DNA of 21,273 nt from CAUUGB01 sp963544615 (GCA_963544615.1 CAUUGB010000014.1:1-21273); one strand, 5' to 3'; shown: positions 13,780 through 21,273, counted from the stretch's first letter. The notes: generated by a model not told the origin, from the sequence alone. A program made the numbers and translations.

Positions 13780-14274
13780 TTATTTACAAGCTTTGCCCTC
13801 ACAGGCTTTAATTTCATATTCCGCATAAATAACTGCATCAATTGCCCCATGATAATTAAATAATTCATTGTCCTTAAACACAATGGCAATTTCTCGCTGA
13901 GCGTCTTTTTCTCCTGCAGAAGCATGAATTAAATTAAATTGTTGGCTCATCCCAAAATCCCCCCTAATTGAACCTGCCTCTGCCTCTCGCCCCAAAGTTG
14001 TGCCCACAATGCGCCGCACCACTGGCACCACATCAATACCTTCCCACACCATAGCTACAATCGGCAACTGCCCCATAAAATCTTTCAAGTCCTGAAAAAA
14101 ACTTTTATCCTTGTGCTCTTGATACCAAGAGGACAACATTTCATCAGTCATATGCAGCATTTTCATGCCCACCAATTTTAAACCCTTGCGCTCAAAGCGA
14201 GAAATAATTTCTCCAATTAAACCCCTCTGGAGTCCATCTGGCTTTACCAAAACAGCTGTTCTTTGCATTTTCAT
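13780..14274 (-). CDS. ndk: Nucleoside diphosphate kinase
   Basis: Transfers the gamma phosphate between nucleoside triphosphates and diphosphates through a phosphohistidine, balancing NTP and dNTP pools. From ATG 14274 it has 164 residues. It shows TAVLVKPDGLQRGLIGEII (6-24, with Lys11), the segment GTTLGREAEAGSIRGDF (91-107), and the catalytic His117 in NLIHAS. The usual HGSD is HASA here, and REIAIVF follows. The C-terminal ACEGKACK tail is longer than usual. I chose 14274 over an in-frame upstream ATG at 14325 because AAAGGA stands 8 bases before it and the longer start would overlap the M16 gene. The gene follows the M16 stop by 31 bases, in one operon. Confidence 0.96.
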   Translation of the reverse strand: MKMQRTAVLVKPDGLQRGLIGEIISRFERKGLKLVGMKMLHMTDEMLSSWYQEHKDKSFFQDLKDFMGQLPIVAMVWEGIDVVPVVRRIVGTTLGREAEAGSIRGDFGMSQQFNLIHASAGEKDAQREIAIVFKDNELFNYHGAIDAVIYAEYEIKACEGKACK

Positions 14275-14305
14275 TGCAGTTTTCCTTTCTATCTTAATTT
14301 TAACA

Positions 14306-15622
14306 TTAAAAAATGTCCTGCTCATTAACTGCTAATAACTGTTGAATTTCTTGTCGTTGTCTAGTAGTAAAATTACCAATAACACTTAAACGCAGTTTAT
14401 CTTTTACTATTAGCTGTTTGGCTAAATCAAGCACCTGCTCTAAAGTAACCATTTTGATTGCCCGGAGTCGATCTTGAACCGTTACAATTTTTCCCTCATG
14501 CAAATAACGCATACCACAACTGATAGCATGAGCTTGAACACTTTCTTCAGCTAAAATTAAATGTCCCCTTAAATAATCTTTAGCTCGCGCTAGCTCAGCT
14601 GCAGTAATAGCATTTTTCCCCCCAAAAAGATGGTTAAATTCAGCTAAAGTAACCTTGAGCGCCTCCAAAAGTTTTTGTGGATTTACACCAGCACTAGCAC
14701 CAAAGCAACCTACATCTGAATACATATCAGCAAAAGAATTAACATAGTAGCAAAGTCCTCGTCGCTCTCGCACTTGAGTAAACAAGCGTGAGCTCATATT
14801 GCCTCCCACAATTACCGATAATAAAGCCAATACTTCATCGCGCTGATCAAAGCGATTAATTCCTGGCCAACCAAGCACATAATGCATTTGTTGGGTATCA
14901 CGCTGCTCTAAATGTAACCGCCGACCATAAGAAAAATTTTGCACCCAAAACTGACGCTGATGAGGATGAGCCGCTCTACTTTTGGGAAAATTAAAAGCAG
15001 CAGTGGCTTTTGCCAAAATGTCTGGCTGTTTAATTACCGCAGCCTTGCCAGCTAAAACTAACACCATATTATCTGGACCATACCAAGTGTCTAAATATTT
15101 CTGGAAATTTTTGCGGCTAATCTTTGCCACACTCTCTGGGGTACCTAAAATATCATGTGCCAAACCACAACCTGCGTAAAACATGCGATTAAAAATATTA
15201 GCATTGTGCGCATCTGGTTGATCACGATACATGTGAATTTCTTCTAAAATTACCCCCCGCTCCCGCTTAATTTCCTCACTGCTAATTAAAGCTTGAGTTA
15301 CCATTTGCCCCACCATATCCATTGCCAAATCTAACTTATCACTAGCCGCTTGAATAAAAAAAGCCGTGCTTTCTTCGGAAGTAAAAGCATTGTACATAGC
15401 GCCAATACCATCTAAAGTTTGTGAAATAACTTTAGTGCTGGGATATTTTTTAGTTCCCTTAAACACCATATGCTCTAAAAAATGTGCCATCCCAAACTCA
15501 CTTTCGCTCTCATAGCGAGAGCCAGTTCGCACTAAAGCAATCACCGATACCGACTCCACTCTTTCCACCGGCAAACGTAGTACTTGTAAACCATTAGCTA
15601 ATTTATCTAATTGAAATGACAT
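14306..15622 (-). CDS. M16-family zinc peptidase (insulinase/mitochondrial processing type)
   Basis: A 438-residue zinc protease of the M16B type (YmxG/PqqL-like). The inverted zinc motif HFLEH is at 47-51 (His47, Glu50, His51) and the third ligand lies in ERGVILEEI near 127. The family landmarks GSRYE (35-39), GIGAMYNAFTSEESTAF (72-88) and WYGPDNMVLVLAG are all present. The C-terminal half (RRGLCYYVNSF...) supplies the Arg/Tyr substrate-binding segment. No signal peptide is seen, so it is likely cytoplasmic. There is no inactive partner gene next to it, so a homodimer is likely. A ribosome binding site AAAGGG precedes the ATG. It sits between argS (33 bases upstream) and ndk. Confidence 0.94.
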   Translation of the reverse strand: MSFQLDKLANGLQVLRLPVERVESVSVIALVRTGSRYESESEFGMAHFLEHMVFKGTKKYPSTKVISQTLDGIGAMYNAFTSEESTAFFIQAASDKLDLAMDMVGQMVTQALISSEEIKRERGVILEEIHMYRDQPDAHNANIFNRMFYAGCGLAHDILGTPESVAKISRKNFQKYLDTWYGPDNMVLVLAGKAAVIKQPDILAKATAAFNFPKSRAAHPHQRQFWVQNFSYGRRLHLEQRDTQQMHYVLGWPGINRFDQRDEVLALLSVIVGGNMSSRLFTQVRERRGLCYYVNSFADMYSDVGCFGASAGVNPQKLLEALKVTLAEFNHLFGGKNAITAAELARAKDYLRGHLILAEESVQAHAISCGMRYLHEGKIVTVQDRLRAIKMVTLEQVLDLAKQLIVKDKLRLSVIGNFTTRQRQEIQQLLAVNEQDIF

Positions 15623-15655
15623 TTATTACCCTTTATTAATATAAATTTATAATTA

Positions 15656-17443
15656 TCACATTTTTGAGGGGATTTGTATCCCTAAGATAGTTAAACCAGT
15701 AACTAAAAATAGTGTGATAGCTTTAATCAAACATATCCGCTGCTGGTGACCCAATATTTCCTGCTTCGCATAATAAGCATTGGCAGCGGTAGCTAACTCA
15801 AATAAATAATTGGCTAAAATATGGGGGGCAAACCGTTTAGCTGCTACCCTAACGACTTCAGCATAAACATTCATTTTAGCAATTAAAGTTAATTCGTCAT
15901 CTCCCCATTGACATTCATCAAATTTACTAATTTCATCTGCTAATTTTTCCCTATTAATCAATTTTTTTAGCTGATTTACTTCAAATGGCTTATTTCCCGC
16001 CTTTTGCAGTACTGCCAGTAGTCTGACACAAGTATATTGTAAATAAGCTCCAGAATTGCCTTTTAATGAAAGCATCGTATCCAAATCAAAATCAATATCG
16101 TTTTTTGCTTCTCTCATCAAGTCATTCCACTTAATTGCCCCCCAAGCAATTATGTTCACATCTTGGTCACTTAAACTTTTTTTACACACCAAGCGCACTT
16201 TATTTTTAGCTTGAGACACAATATCACCCAACCAAATGACATCCCCTTGACGAGTAGACATTTTGCGATCCCGAAAACGATACAAGCCATGAGCAACGTG
16301 AATCCGCTGTTCCTTGGTAAACCAGCCCAACATTGCTTCCAAAGCAAAAATTTGCTTAAAATATAAACTTTGTTCTTTGCCTACTTCGTTAACAATAGTT
16401 AAATGCCGACCATAGGTTTGGAGTCGATAATAATCAGTGGCCAAATCTCTAGTGGCATAAAGAGTCGCACCATCTTGCTTAAAAATCATCAGCGGTGGTA
16501 GCTTAGTTGCCGCAGGATAGGTGACAATCCAAGCACCCTGACTTTTTTGCAATAATTTCTTCTCCCGCAGTTGAGCGATTACCACTTGCATTTTGTCACG
16601 AAAAAAACTCTCTCCAAAACCACGACCTTGATTTTCATCAAAACTCACCCCCATTTCTTGATAGAATTGATTAAATTCTTTCATAGAAATATCTACAATT
16701 TTTTGCCACAAAGATAAGTATTTTTTGTCTCCTTGTTCCATTTTTGTAAACACTAGTCTTGCCTCATCTTCCAGCTCGGGATGCTCCTTTGCTTCTTGAT
16801 GAAAACGCACATACAAGGCAACCAAATCAGCAATGGGATGGGAACTTTTAACAATTTGTTGCCAATTACCCCAATGTTGAATGGCTACCACTTGTTTGCC
16901 AAACTGAGTACCCCAATCACCCAGATGATTATCACGCTTAACCAAATAGCCCTGGGACTGGAGCAAATTAGCAATGGCGGCGCCAATGATAGTAGAGCGT
17001 AAATGTCCCACGGTGAAAGATTTGGCAATATTGGGTGAAGAAAACTCTACAATCACCGGATGAGGATGCTGTTTGGGAGGAGTGAAAGCTACCGCCTCTT
17101 GCCACAATTGTAATTGTGCCTTTTTAGTCAAAAAAATATTAATAAAACCACTGCCAGCCACTTGCCAACTAGCGATGGTGTTTTTTAACTCCCCTGTGCA
17201 AATGGCGGATAATTTTTGCCGTAATTCTTGTGCCCACGCCTGAGGTTGTTTAAATTTGCCAGGATTTTGCCCTGCCATCATTTTATAGGTGAGCATGGCA
17301 ATATTGGTAGTCAAATCTCCACAACCAGCCTGAGTGGGACGATTAAACTCTATTTTAGGCAAACGAGCAGTTGGTAAATATTTGTGCAAGACTTGACTAC
17401 AATTTGTGGTCAATTTTTCTACAATTAACTCTTGCGTCAGCAT
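15656..17443 (-). CDS. argS: Arginyl-tRNA synthetase
   Basis: Charges tRNA-Arg. The 595-residue protein has the usual order: an N-terminal Add1-like domain with GCGDLTTNIAM (40-50), the class I catalytic core with SSPNIAKSFTVGHLRSTIIG (135-154), DNHLGDWGTQFG (171-182), and LYATRDLATDYYR, then KMSTRQG (394-400) and the DALR anticodon-binding C-terminus. The HIGH signature reads TVGH (144-147): the first histidine is Thr. The region is otherwise strongly conserved, so the enzyme is presumably active. A TATAAT box at 17458-17453 leaves 9 bases before the ATG and no ribosome binding site, so the transcript is nearly leaderless. Confidence 0.97.
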   Translation of the reverse strand: MLTQELIVEKLTTNCSQVLHKYLPTARLPKIEFNRPTQAGCGDLTTNIAMLTYKMMAGQNPGKFKQPQAWAQELRQKLSAICTGELKNTIASWQVAGSGFINIFLTKKAQLQLWQEAVAFTPPKQHPHPVIVEFSSPNIAKSFTVGHLRSTIIGAAIANLLQSQGYLVKRDNHLGDWGTQFGKQVVAIQHWGNWQQIVKSSHPIADLVALYVRFHQEAKEHPELEDEARLVFTKMEQGDKKYLSLWQKIVDISMKEFNQFYQEMGVSFDENQGRGFGESFFRDKMQVVIAQLREKKLLQKSQGAWIVTYPAATKLPPLMIFKQDGATLYATRDLATDYYRLQTYGRHLTIVNEVGKEQSLYFKQIFALEAMLGWFTKEQRIHVAHGLYRFRDRKMSTRQGDVIWLGDIVSQAKNKVRLVCKKSLSDQDVNIIAWGAIKWNDLMREAKNDIDFDLDTMLSLKGNSGAYLQYTCVRLLAVLQKAGNKPFEVNQLKKLINREKLADEISKFDECQWGDDELTLIAKMNVYAEVVRVAAKRFAPHILANYLFELATAANAYYAKQEILGHQQRICLIKAITLFLVTGLTILGIQIPSKM

Positions 17444-17452
17444 GATGATGCT

Positions 17453-17458
17453 ATTATA
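17453..17458 (-). promoter_or_regulatory. -10 box of argS
   Basis: TATAAT on the minus strand in the 35-base gap after the metallo-beta-lactamase gene, 9 bases before the argS ATG. It is preceded by TAG, not TGn. It would separate the argS-M16-ndk unit from the competence genes. Confidence 0.5.
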
Positions 17459-17478
17459 CTACAAAAGCAATTTGCTCT

Positions 17479-18420
17479 TTAATACTGACTGGTTACGTGC
17501 CAACCGGACCGTGGTTGATAGCTAAACACCACTTGACCATTAATGTCAGTACGCCAAACGTGACTACCCACAGCATGTAGTCGGGCTAACACTATTTGAT
17601 GTGGGTGACCGTAGCGGTTATTTTGTCCACACATTATCGTACTATGTTCGGGTTTTACTTTTTGCAAAAAATTCCAACTAGATGATGATTTTGACCCATG
17701 GTGCGCAACTTTTAGAATATCAACTTTTGTTAGCAGGTCATCTCCTAGTAGTGACAACTCTGCATCTGTCTCAATATCACCAGTAAGAATAATCTTTTTG
17801 TCTATTAAATTACAATTTAATACTATTGATCCATTATTTTTATTAACAGTATATTGATTATTTTCTGTTATCAAACTAAATAATTTTTTATAATGATATT
17901 CATCTTGCCAAATGTTTTCAGGCGAGTAAAAATGATGTTGGCTAATGATTTGACAACACAAATTTTGTCCCAAACACCACTTTTGCGCATGGACTGGCAA
18001 CCACATAGATAAGTTTTCTTGCTTCCTTTTTTGCCACACCAATTGATAAAACTCAGCAAAATTGCCATTAGCGTCACCTTGTAAAGGCAATAATAAATTA
18101 TCAACTTGATATTGACGCAACACTGATTTCAAACCACTGTAGTGATCACTATCAGCATGAGTTAAAACTAAAAAATCAATTCGCCGCCGCCACCAAGGCA
18201 CGTGTTGTCTTAAACAAGATAAAACGCTCTCATCAGGACCACCATCAACCAACATCACTGCTCCTTTAGTCAACAAAATAGTGGCATCCCCCTGCCCTAC
18301 CGGACAAAACACTATTTTGTTTTCTCCAAAATTACCACTGCTACTTAAGAATAAAATTAGTCCCCACCCCCACCACCACAAACAAAGTAAAAAAATAAAT
18401 TTAGACTTAAAATATTTCAT
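17479..18420 (-). CDS. ComEC-type metallo-beta-lactamase domain protein (C-terminal part of split ComEC)
   Basis: A 313-residue protein matching the C-terminal extracellular domain of ComEC/Rec2. It has an N-terminal hydrophobic helix (about 8-26), the start KIVFCPVGQGDATILL (35-50), the metal motif THADSDH (87-93), GGL-like SGL, TGDIE (213-217), AHHGSKSSSS (239-248) and an ending with YGHPH. ComEC lactamase domains are proposed to degrade the non-transforming DNA strand or to act on imported DNA. Its ATG overlaps the end of the channel gene by 14 bases in a different frame. Together the two have about 770 residues, a normal ComEC length, so this is a fission or frameshift of one gene. Confidence 0.9.
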   Translation of the reverse strand: MKYFKSKFIFLLCLWWWGWGLILFLSSSGNFGENKIVFCPVGQGDATILLTKGAVMLVDGGPDESVLSCLRQHVPWWRRRIDFLVLTHADSDHYSGLKSVLRQYQVDNLLLPLQGDANGNFAEFYQLVWQKRKQENLSMWLPVHAQKWCLGQNLCCQIISQHHFYSPENIWQDEYHYKKLFSLITENNQYTVNKNNGSIVLNCNLIDKKIILTGDIETDAELSLLGDDLLTKVDILKVAHHGSKSSSSWNFLQKVKPEHSTIMCGQNNRYGHPHQIVLARLHAVGSHVWRTDINGQVVFSYQPRSGWHVTSQY

Positions 18421-19789
18421 AAATTTTCTTTTGATCCAAATAATGTTGGCGCCAATAGTAAAACAGACAAAATATCAACAAATAATAAATTAACCAATAA
18501 GGCCAAAAAACAACTAAATTTCTCATGACTAAAGGCGAAAAAAGAGCCGATACTTGGTGAACATATTGCAAAACCCAATCAAGTAAAACTTTCGCTACCA
18601 ATGATAAAGGCGCGAGCAACCACTGACGCAGATAAAAATAGTCACTCACCATGAGCGAAAGAATGGCGATAGCAAAGCACATCAGAATTAAAGGTGCTAG
18701 TAACCAAGAAAACAGGGCTGACAAGATAAAACCAACAGGATTAATTAACTGGAAAAAAAATATTTGTACTGGAAGAGTTATCAGCTGTACCACCAAAGAG
18801 ACGAATAAGACCCTTTTAATCCCTAAATAAATTTTTACCAGCCATAAAGGATAAATTTTGCCTGCTATTAATTGAGGAAATGGCACTATATCGCCCTTGC
18901 TTAAATCTCGCCAAGACCACCACCGGCAAGCTAACAAAACCCCAAAAGTTGCCGAAATGCTGAGCAAAAAACCAATATTGATTAAATAATTTTCTTGAGT
19001 AAAGACTAACCAAATTGCTGTTTGAAAAAGTAAATAAAAAGATGTGGGGTGCTTAAACAAAAAAGTTCGACAAATCAAAGTAAAAATCAACATTAAAAGT
19101 GCTCGCAACAAAGAAGGTGGATTGCCAACTAGCCAAGAGTAAAAACATCCCCCAAACAACAAGGCGAAAAATTTTAATTTCAAAGGTAAAAAATCTGACG
19201 CTCCACCACTAATAAATAGCATGAGCAAATGCAAATGAAAGCCAGAAACTGCCACCAAATGACTTAATCCTAAAATAATAAATTCATCGCGCAATACTGG
19301 CGGCAAAGGTTTTACTTTACTGCCTAAAACCAGACTAGTTGCTAAATAAGCACCATCAAAAGAAAAGTATTCAGCAAACACTTCAATAATTTTATGCTGC
19401 CACCTCAAGCGTAAAACCGCTAAATTGACTCTTAAAGTATCTAAATGAAAAAAAACAAAAATCCTATTTGCTTCAATTAAATTAAATTCCAGTATATCAA
19501 TCTTTTTATAGTAATCAAATTCATTGTCAGTCTCACTGGGTAACCTTGCTTTAACGTGATAATGGTGTCCAGGTTGATAATTGCTACAATTAGGCAAAAT
19601 AAAACTATATCTTGATTTAGCCTGGTAATAGCAATTTTCACTCACCTGTGGCAGATAAAAATCAAATTGTAAATATTCGCTTGTTGGCGAAAATAAGTTT
19701 CGGTAAAAATTATAGCTATAACCACAAAAGAGTAAAATTAAGAGTACTAAAGCAGCTTTAATATATCGGTAGTGAACACGATTAGGCAT
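18407..19789 (-). CDS. comEC: ComEC/Rec2 competence channel, N-terminal and membrane part
   Basis: The inner-membrane channel for single-stranded DNA in natural transformation. The 460 residues show an N-terminal membrane helix (10-24), an external OB-like region (38-115) containing cysteine pairs (Cys53, Cys68), then the competence domain. Its landmarks are YLATSLVLGSK (148-158), HLVAVSGFH (177-185) and VGNPPSLLRALLM (221-233), plus multiple membrane helices to the end (VVFWPYWLIYYLLIFCLFYY). The lactamase domain usually fused at the C-terminus is the next gene. It follows comEA by 29 bases. Confidence 0.92.
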   Translation of the reverse strand: MPNRVHYRYIKAALVLLILLFCGYSYNFYRNLFSPTSEYLQFDFYLPQVSENCYYQAKSRYSFILPNCSNYQPGHHYHVKARLPSETDNEFDYYKKIDILEFNLIEANRIFVFFHLDTLRVNLAVLRLRWQHKIIEVFAEYFSFDGAYLATSLVLGSKVKPLPPVLRDEFIILGLSHLVAVSGFHLHLLMLFISGGASDFLPLKLKFFALLFGGCFYSWLVGNPPSLLRALLMLIFTLICRTFLFKHPTSFYLLFQTAIWLVFTQENYLINIGFLLSISATFGVLLACRWWSWRDLSKGDIVPFPQLIAGKIYPLWLVKIYLGIKRVLFVSLVVQLITLPVQIFFFQLINPVGFILSALFSWLLAPLILMCFAIAILSLMVSDYFYLRQWLLAPLSLVAKVLLDWVLQYVHQVSALFSPLVMRNLVVFWPYWLIYYLLIFCLFYYWRQHYLDQKKIYEIF

Positions 19790-19818
19790 ATTTTTTACCG
19801 ATTAAATTACGGCGAAAA

Positions 19819-20520
19819 TCATAAAGAAACCAAGCTTTCAATATTTGTTAATTGTTTTTTACTCAGTACTTTTTTACTCAATAATTCATCCAGGCTAGCA
19901 TAAGGTCGATGAGCGATAATTTTTTCGGCTCTCACTACACCAATACCAGGCAAAGTTTGCAAGCTTAAGGCGTCAGCGTGATTGAGAGAAACTAGCTGAG
20001 TACGTTTGGTTGGTGAAACACTAACATTAAGCGAATTTATATCCTGATTATCAGTTAATGTCCTCGCCTCAGCAGCGGTTGGCAAAGTAGCAGCTTGATT
20101 TAATCTCTCTGTGAAAAAAGGAATGTAATATTTTTGTCCATCAACAACTTTTTGGGCTAAATTTAATTTTTGTTGGACATAAATCTTGTCTACCTCATTA
20201 GTCTTAAATCCACCTGCAGCCAAAAGCAATTCATTCATCCTAGCATTATGATGTAAGCGGTAAATTCCCGGTCTTTTCACAGCTCCAGCAATGTCTACCA
20301 GCAAATAATCAGTTTGCCCCTTTTCAACCCTAATTATCGCCGACGTGGTGGTCTCCATTGGCATTACTGTCGACTCTATTTCCCCTGTTCGTCGCCAAAA
20401 TAAATTTTGTTCGCTCCAAAAGAAAAACAGCAAGAGTATGCCCAGAGTAATCATAAATATGCCTATCGAGAACAAGTGCTGTCGCCACTTGAGCAAACGT
20501 TCGCTTAAAAATAATAACAT
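19819..20520 (-). CDS. comEA: ComEA-like DNA-binding competence protein (SLBB plus helix-hairpin-helix)
   Basis: Binds double-stranded DNA outside the membrane and helps pull it to the ComEC channel. The 233 residues contain one membrane helix (about 17-35), a SLBB domain (about 73-135, with VDIAGAVKRPGIYRL and LLLAAGGF), a Ser/Thr-rich linker (140-172) and a C-terminal helix-hairpin-helix domain (about 176-231, SLNHADALSLQTLPGIGVVRAEKII). This is the standard ComEA layout. It is the first gene of the com unit. TAAAAT at 20533-20528 leaves 7 bases to the ATG and no ribosome binding site, again suggesting a leaderless transcript. Confidence 0.94.
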   Translation of the reverse strand: MLLFLSERLLKWRQHLFSIGIFMITLGILLLFFFWSEQNLFWRRTGEIESTVMPMETTTSAIIRVEKGQTDYLLVDIAGAVKRPGIYRLHHNARMNELLLAAGGFKTNEVDKIYVQQKLNLAQKVVDGQKYYIPFFTERLNQAATLPTAAEARTLTDNQDINSLNVSVSPTKRTQLVSLNHADALSLQTLPGIGVVRAEKIIAHRPYASLDELLSKKVLSKKQLTNIESLVSL

Positions 20521-20527
20521 TTTCGCT

Positions 20528-20533
20528 ATTTTA
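20528..20533 (-). promoter_or_regulatory. Probable -10 box of the com operon
   Basis: TAAAAT on the minus strand, 7 bases before the comEA ATG. It is weaker than the TGnTATAAT boxes elsewhere, which would fit a regulated or low-level operon. Confidence 0.45.
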
Positions 20534-21273
20534 GCCTGGATAAATTACAAAAGCGTTACTTTAATTTGAGAAATTTACTTAATTAGCGAATATTAATTAT
20601 TAACTTAAATTATTACCGCATGATTACCGAAATATTATCGCATAGTCTGGTAAAGTTTAACCGCAAAAATAAATTTATAATTATAAAAGTAATTTATTAC
20701 CTCTTTATGTTCATAAATTATTTTATAATTAATGATAGCGAAAATTATCCAGGAAAATATTTTTCTGCAGATAAAATTGTATTTATCTTGAATTATAAGG
20801 CAAAAACCAGACAAGCAAATACTCTCTATCATCTTTTATCCACAACCACTCTGCTCAAATCAATGGTGAAAAATACTCATTAAATTTAGCCAAACTCACC
20901 ATTATCACTTAAATGACTATCAATTGCTACCTAAAAGAAATAATGACGATTGTTAGCTAATTTTTTTATAAAAAAATATTTAGCAAACTAACAGACTTAT
21001 TGCTATTTCCAGATTGGGATGTAAATTGCGGCACCTATGAGCTAAAAGCGAAAATTAGCACTCTCATCATTTAAGCCCAACCTAATATAGGTATTTTATT
21101 TTTTTGGCTCAAAACTGCTTGCTAGTAACGAAACTTTTGCTTTTGCGATTAAATCATCTCCAGCTAACTAGTTGATAAACTCAAACTAATTTTGCCACTA
21201 TTTTAGCGCCTAATTAGCAGTCTTGCCTTAAGCAAGACCAAGATGAATTTAATTTCACTATTATAACTTATTA
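20534..21273. other. AT-rich gene-free region; weak candidate replication origin
   Basis: About 740 bases without a believable gene: the open frames here are AT-driven, with low-complexity Ile/Asn/Lys/Tyr products and no ribosome binding sites. Origin-like features are a perfect DnaA box TTATCCACA (20836-20844, plus), near matches TTATCCAGG (20745-20753 plus; 20543-20535 minus) and TTATCTGCA (20774-20766 minus), and a tandem 11-bp array at 20612-20644 next to a very AT-rich stretch (20588-20612). A minus-strand TATAAT at 21265-21260 could drive a gene or RNA not recognisable here. A hairpin GTCTTGC/GCAAGAC lies at 21221-21239. dnaA and dnaN are not in the window, so an origin is inference. 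Confidence 0.3.
20612..20644 (+). repeat. Three tandem 11-bp repeats
   Basis: ATTACCGCATG, ATTACCGAAAT and ATTATCGCATA follow each other with no gap. A looser fourth CCGCA copy is at 20661-20665. The period matches one helical turn, so a protein could bind all copies on one face of the DNA. The array lies about 80-115 bases upstream of the comEA promoter, so an operator for the com genes and an origin iteron array are both possible. Confidence 0.6.

Noticed and set aside
14275..14325. Upstream in-frame ATG for ndk
   Set aside because: It would overlap the M16 gene and bypass the AAAGGA site; family alignment starts near TAVLVKPDG.
20620..20883. 87-codon plus-strand open frame, and a 65-codon frame opposite it (20832-20635), in the AT-rich region
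   Set aside because: No ribosome binding site or promoter at the right distance; composition is Ile/Asn/Lys/Tyr low-complexity as expected by chance in AT-rich DNA; the two frames overlap each other.
21221..21239. Hairpin GTCTTGC/GCAAGAC near the right edge as a terminator
   Set aside because: No T run follows on either strand, and no gene is seen that it would end.
1..21273. CRISPR array, insertion sequence, integrase or phage genes
   Set aside because: No regularly spaced repeats of CRISPR length, no transposase or recombinase motifs and no terminal inverted repeats were found; the HTH protein alone does not imply a mobile element.
20521..21273. tmRNA, RNase P RNA, SRP RNA or rRNA in the long gap
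   Set aside because: None of their conserved cores (tRNA-like T arm, GAGGAAAGTC, GGAAGGAAGCAGC type) is visible on either strand.

Overview
The window looks like a piece of a small, AT-rich bacterial chromosome, most probably a Candidatus Patescibacteria (Candidate Phyla Radiation) genome. This rests on several features together: tRNA genes without an encoded CCA tail, a MurL/MurD pair, a split ComEC next to ComEA, many genes that begin 4-9 bases after a TATAAT box with no Shine-Dalgarno, and a ClpB/ClpC-like ATPase carrying its own membrane helices. TGA is used as an ordinary stop (for example at 5103-5105, 10917-10919 and 19819-19821), so this is not the Gracilibacteria/SR1 code in which TGA means glycine. 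The class within Patescibacteria cannot be fixed from this sequence alone.

Layout. 1-1110: the start of an unidentified gene, queH (queuosine synthesis) and a divergent tRNA-Pro/tRNA-Lys pair. 1215-1911: a lone, GC-richer gene of unknown function with a structured leader and its own terminator. 2117-3213: the rplJ-rplL ribosomal protein operon under an L10 leader attenuator. 3233-5125: a large secreted protein of unknown function and a small helix-turn-helix protein. 5103-8711: a GT26 (WecG/TagA-type) glycosyltransferase divergent from a two-gene peptidoglycan operon, murL and a murD that is probably MurD2. 8736-10158: a membrane-anchored PEGA-domain protein. 10195-10583: tRNA-Lys, tRNA-Arg and, on the other strand, a second tRNA-Pro. 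10587-13507: a small membrane protein coupled by an ATGA overlap to a membrane-tethered double-AAA+ Clp-like ATPase. 13502-20533: a minus-strand block of comEA, comEC (split in two), argS, an M16 peptidase, ndk, a tRNA-Arg and a 56-residue membrane protein too short for routine gene calling. 20534-21273: an AT-rich stretch without a gene, holding three tandem 11-bp repeats and several DnaA-box-like 9-mers; it is a weak candidate for a replication origin.

How the genes fit together. MurL and MurD2 would make the D-glutamate branch of peptidoglycan precursor synthesis without free D-glutamate. ComEA, the ComEC channel and the ComEC-type metallo-beta-lactamase form a DNA-uptake set, which suits an organism likely to scavenge nucleotides; ndk nearby would use them. 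QueH, argS and five tRNAs form a translation theme with rplJ/rplL.

The most useful cross-cutting observation is the promoter pattern. An extended -10 box TGnTATAAT recurs throughout. Promoter-proximal genes appear leaderless, whereas genes inside operons have AAAGG-type ribosome binding sites. The best candidate for something undescribed is the Clp-like ATPase, whose first ATPase domain is degenerate, whose second lacks the usual pore tyrosine and ClpP-docking loop, and which is tied to a small membrane partner.
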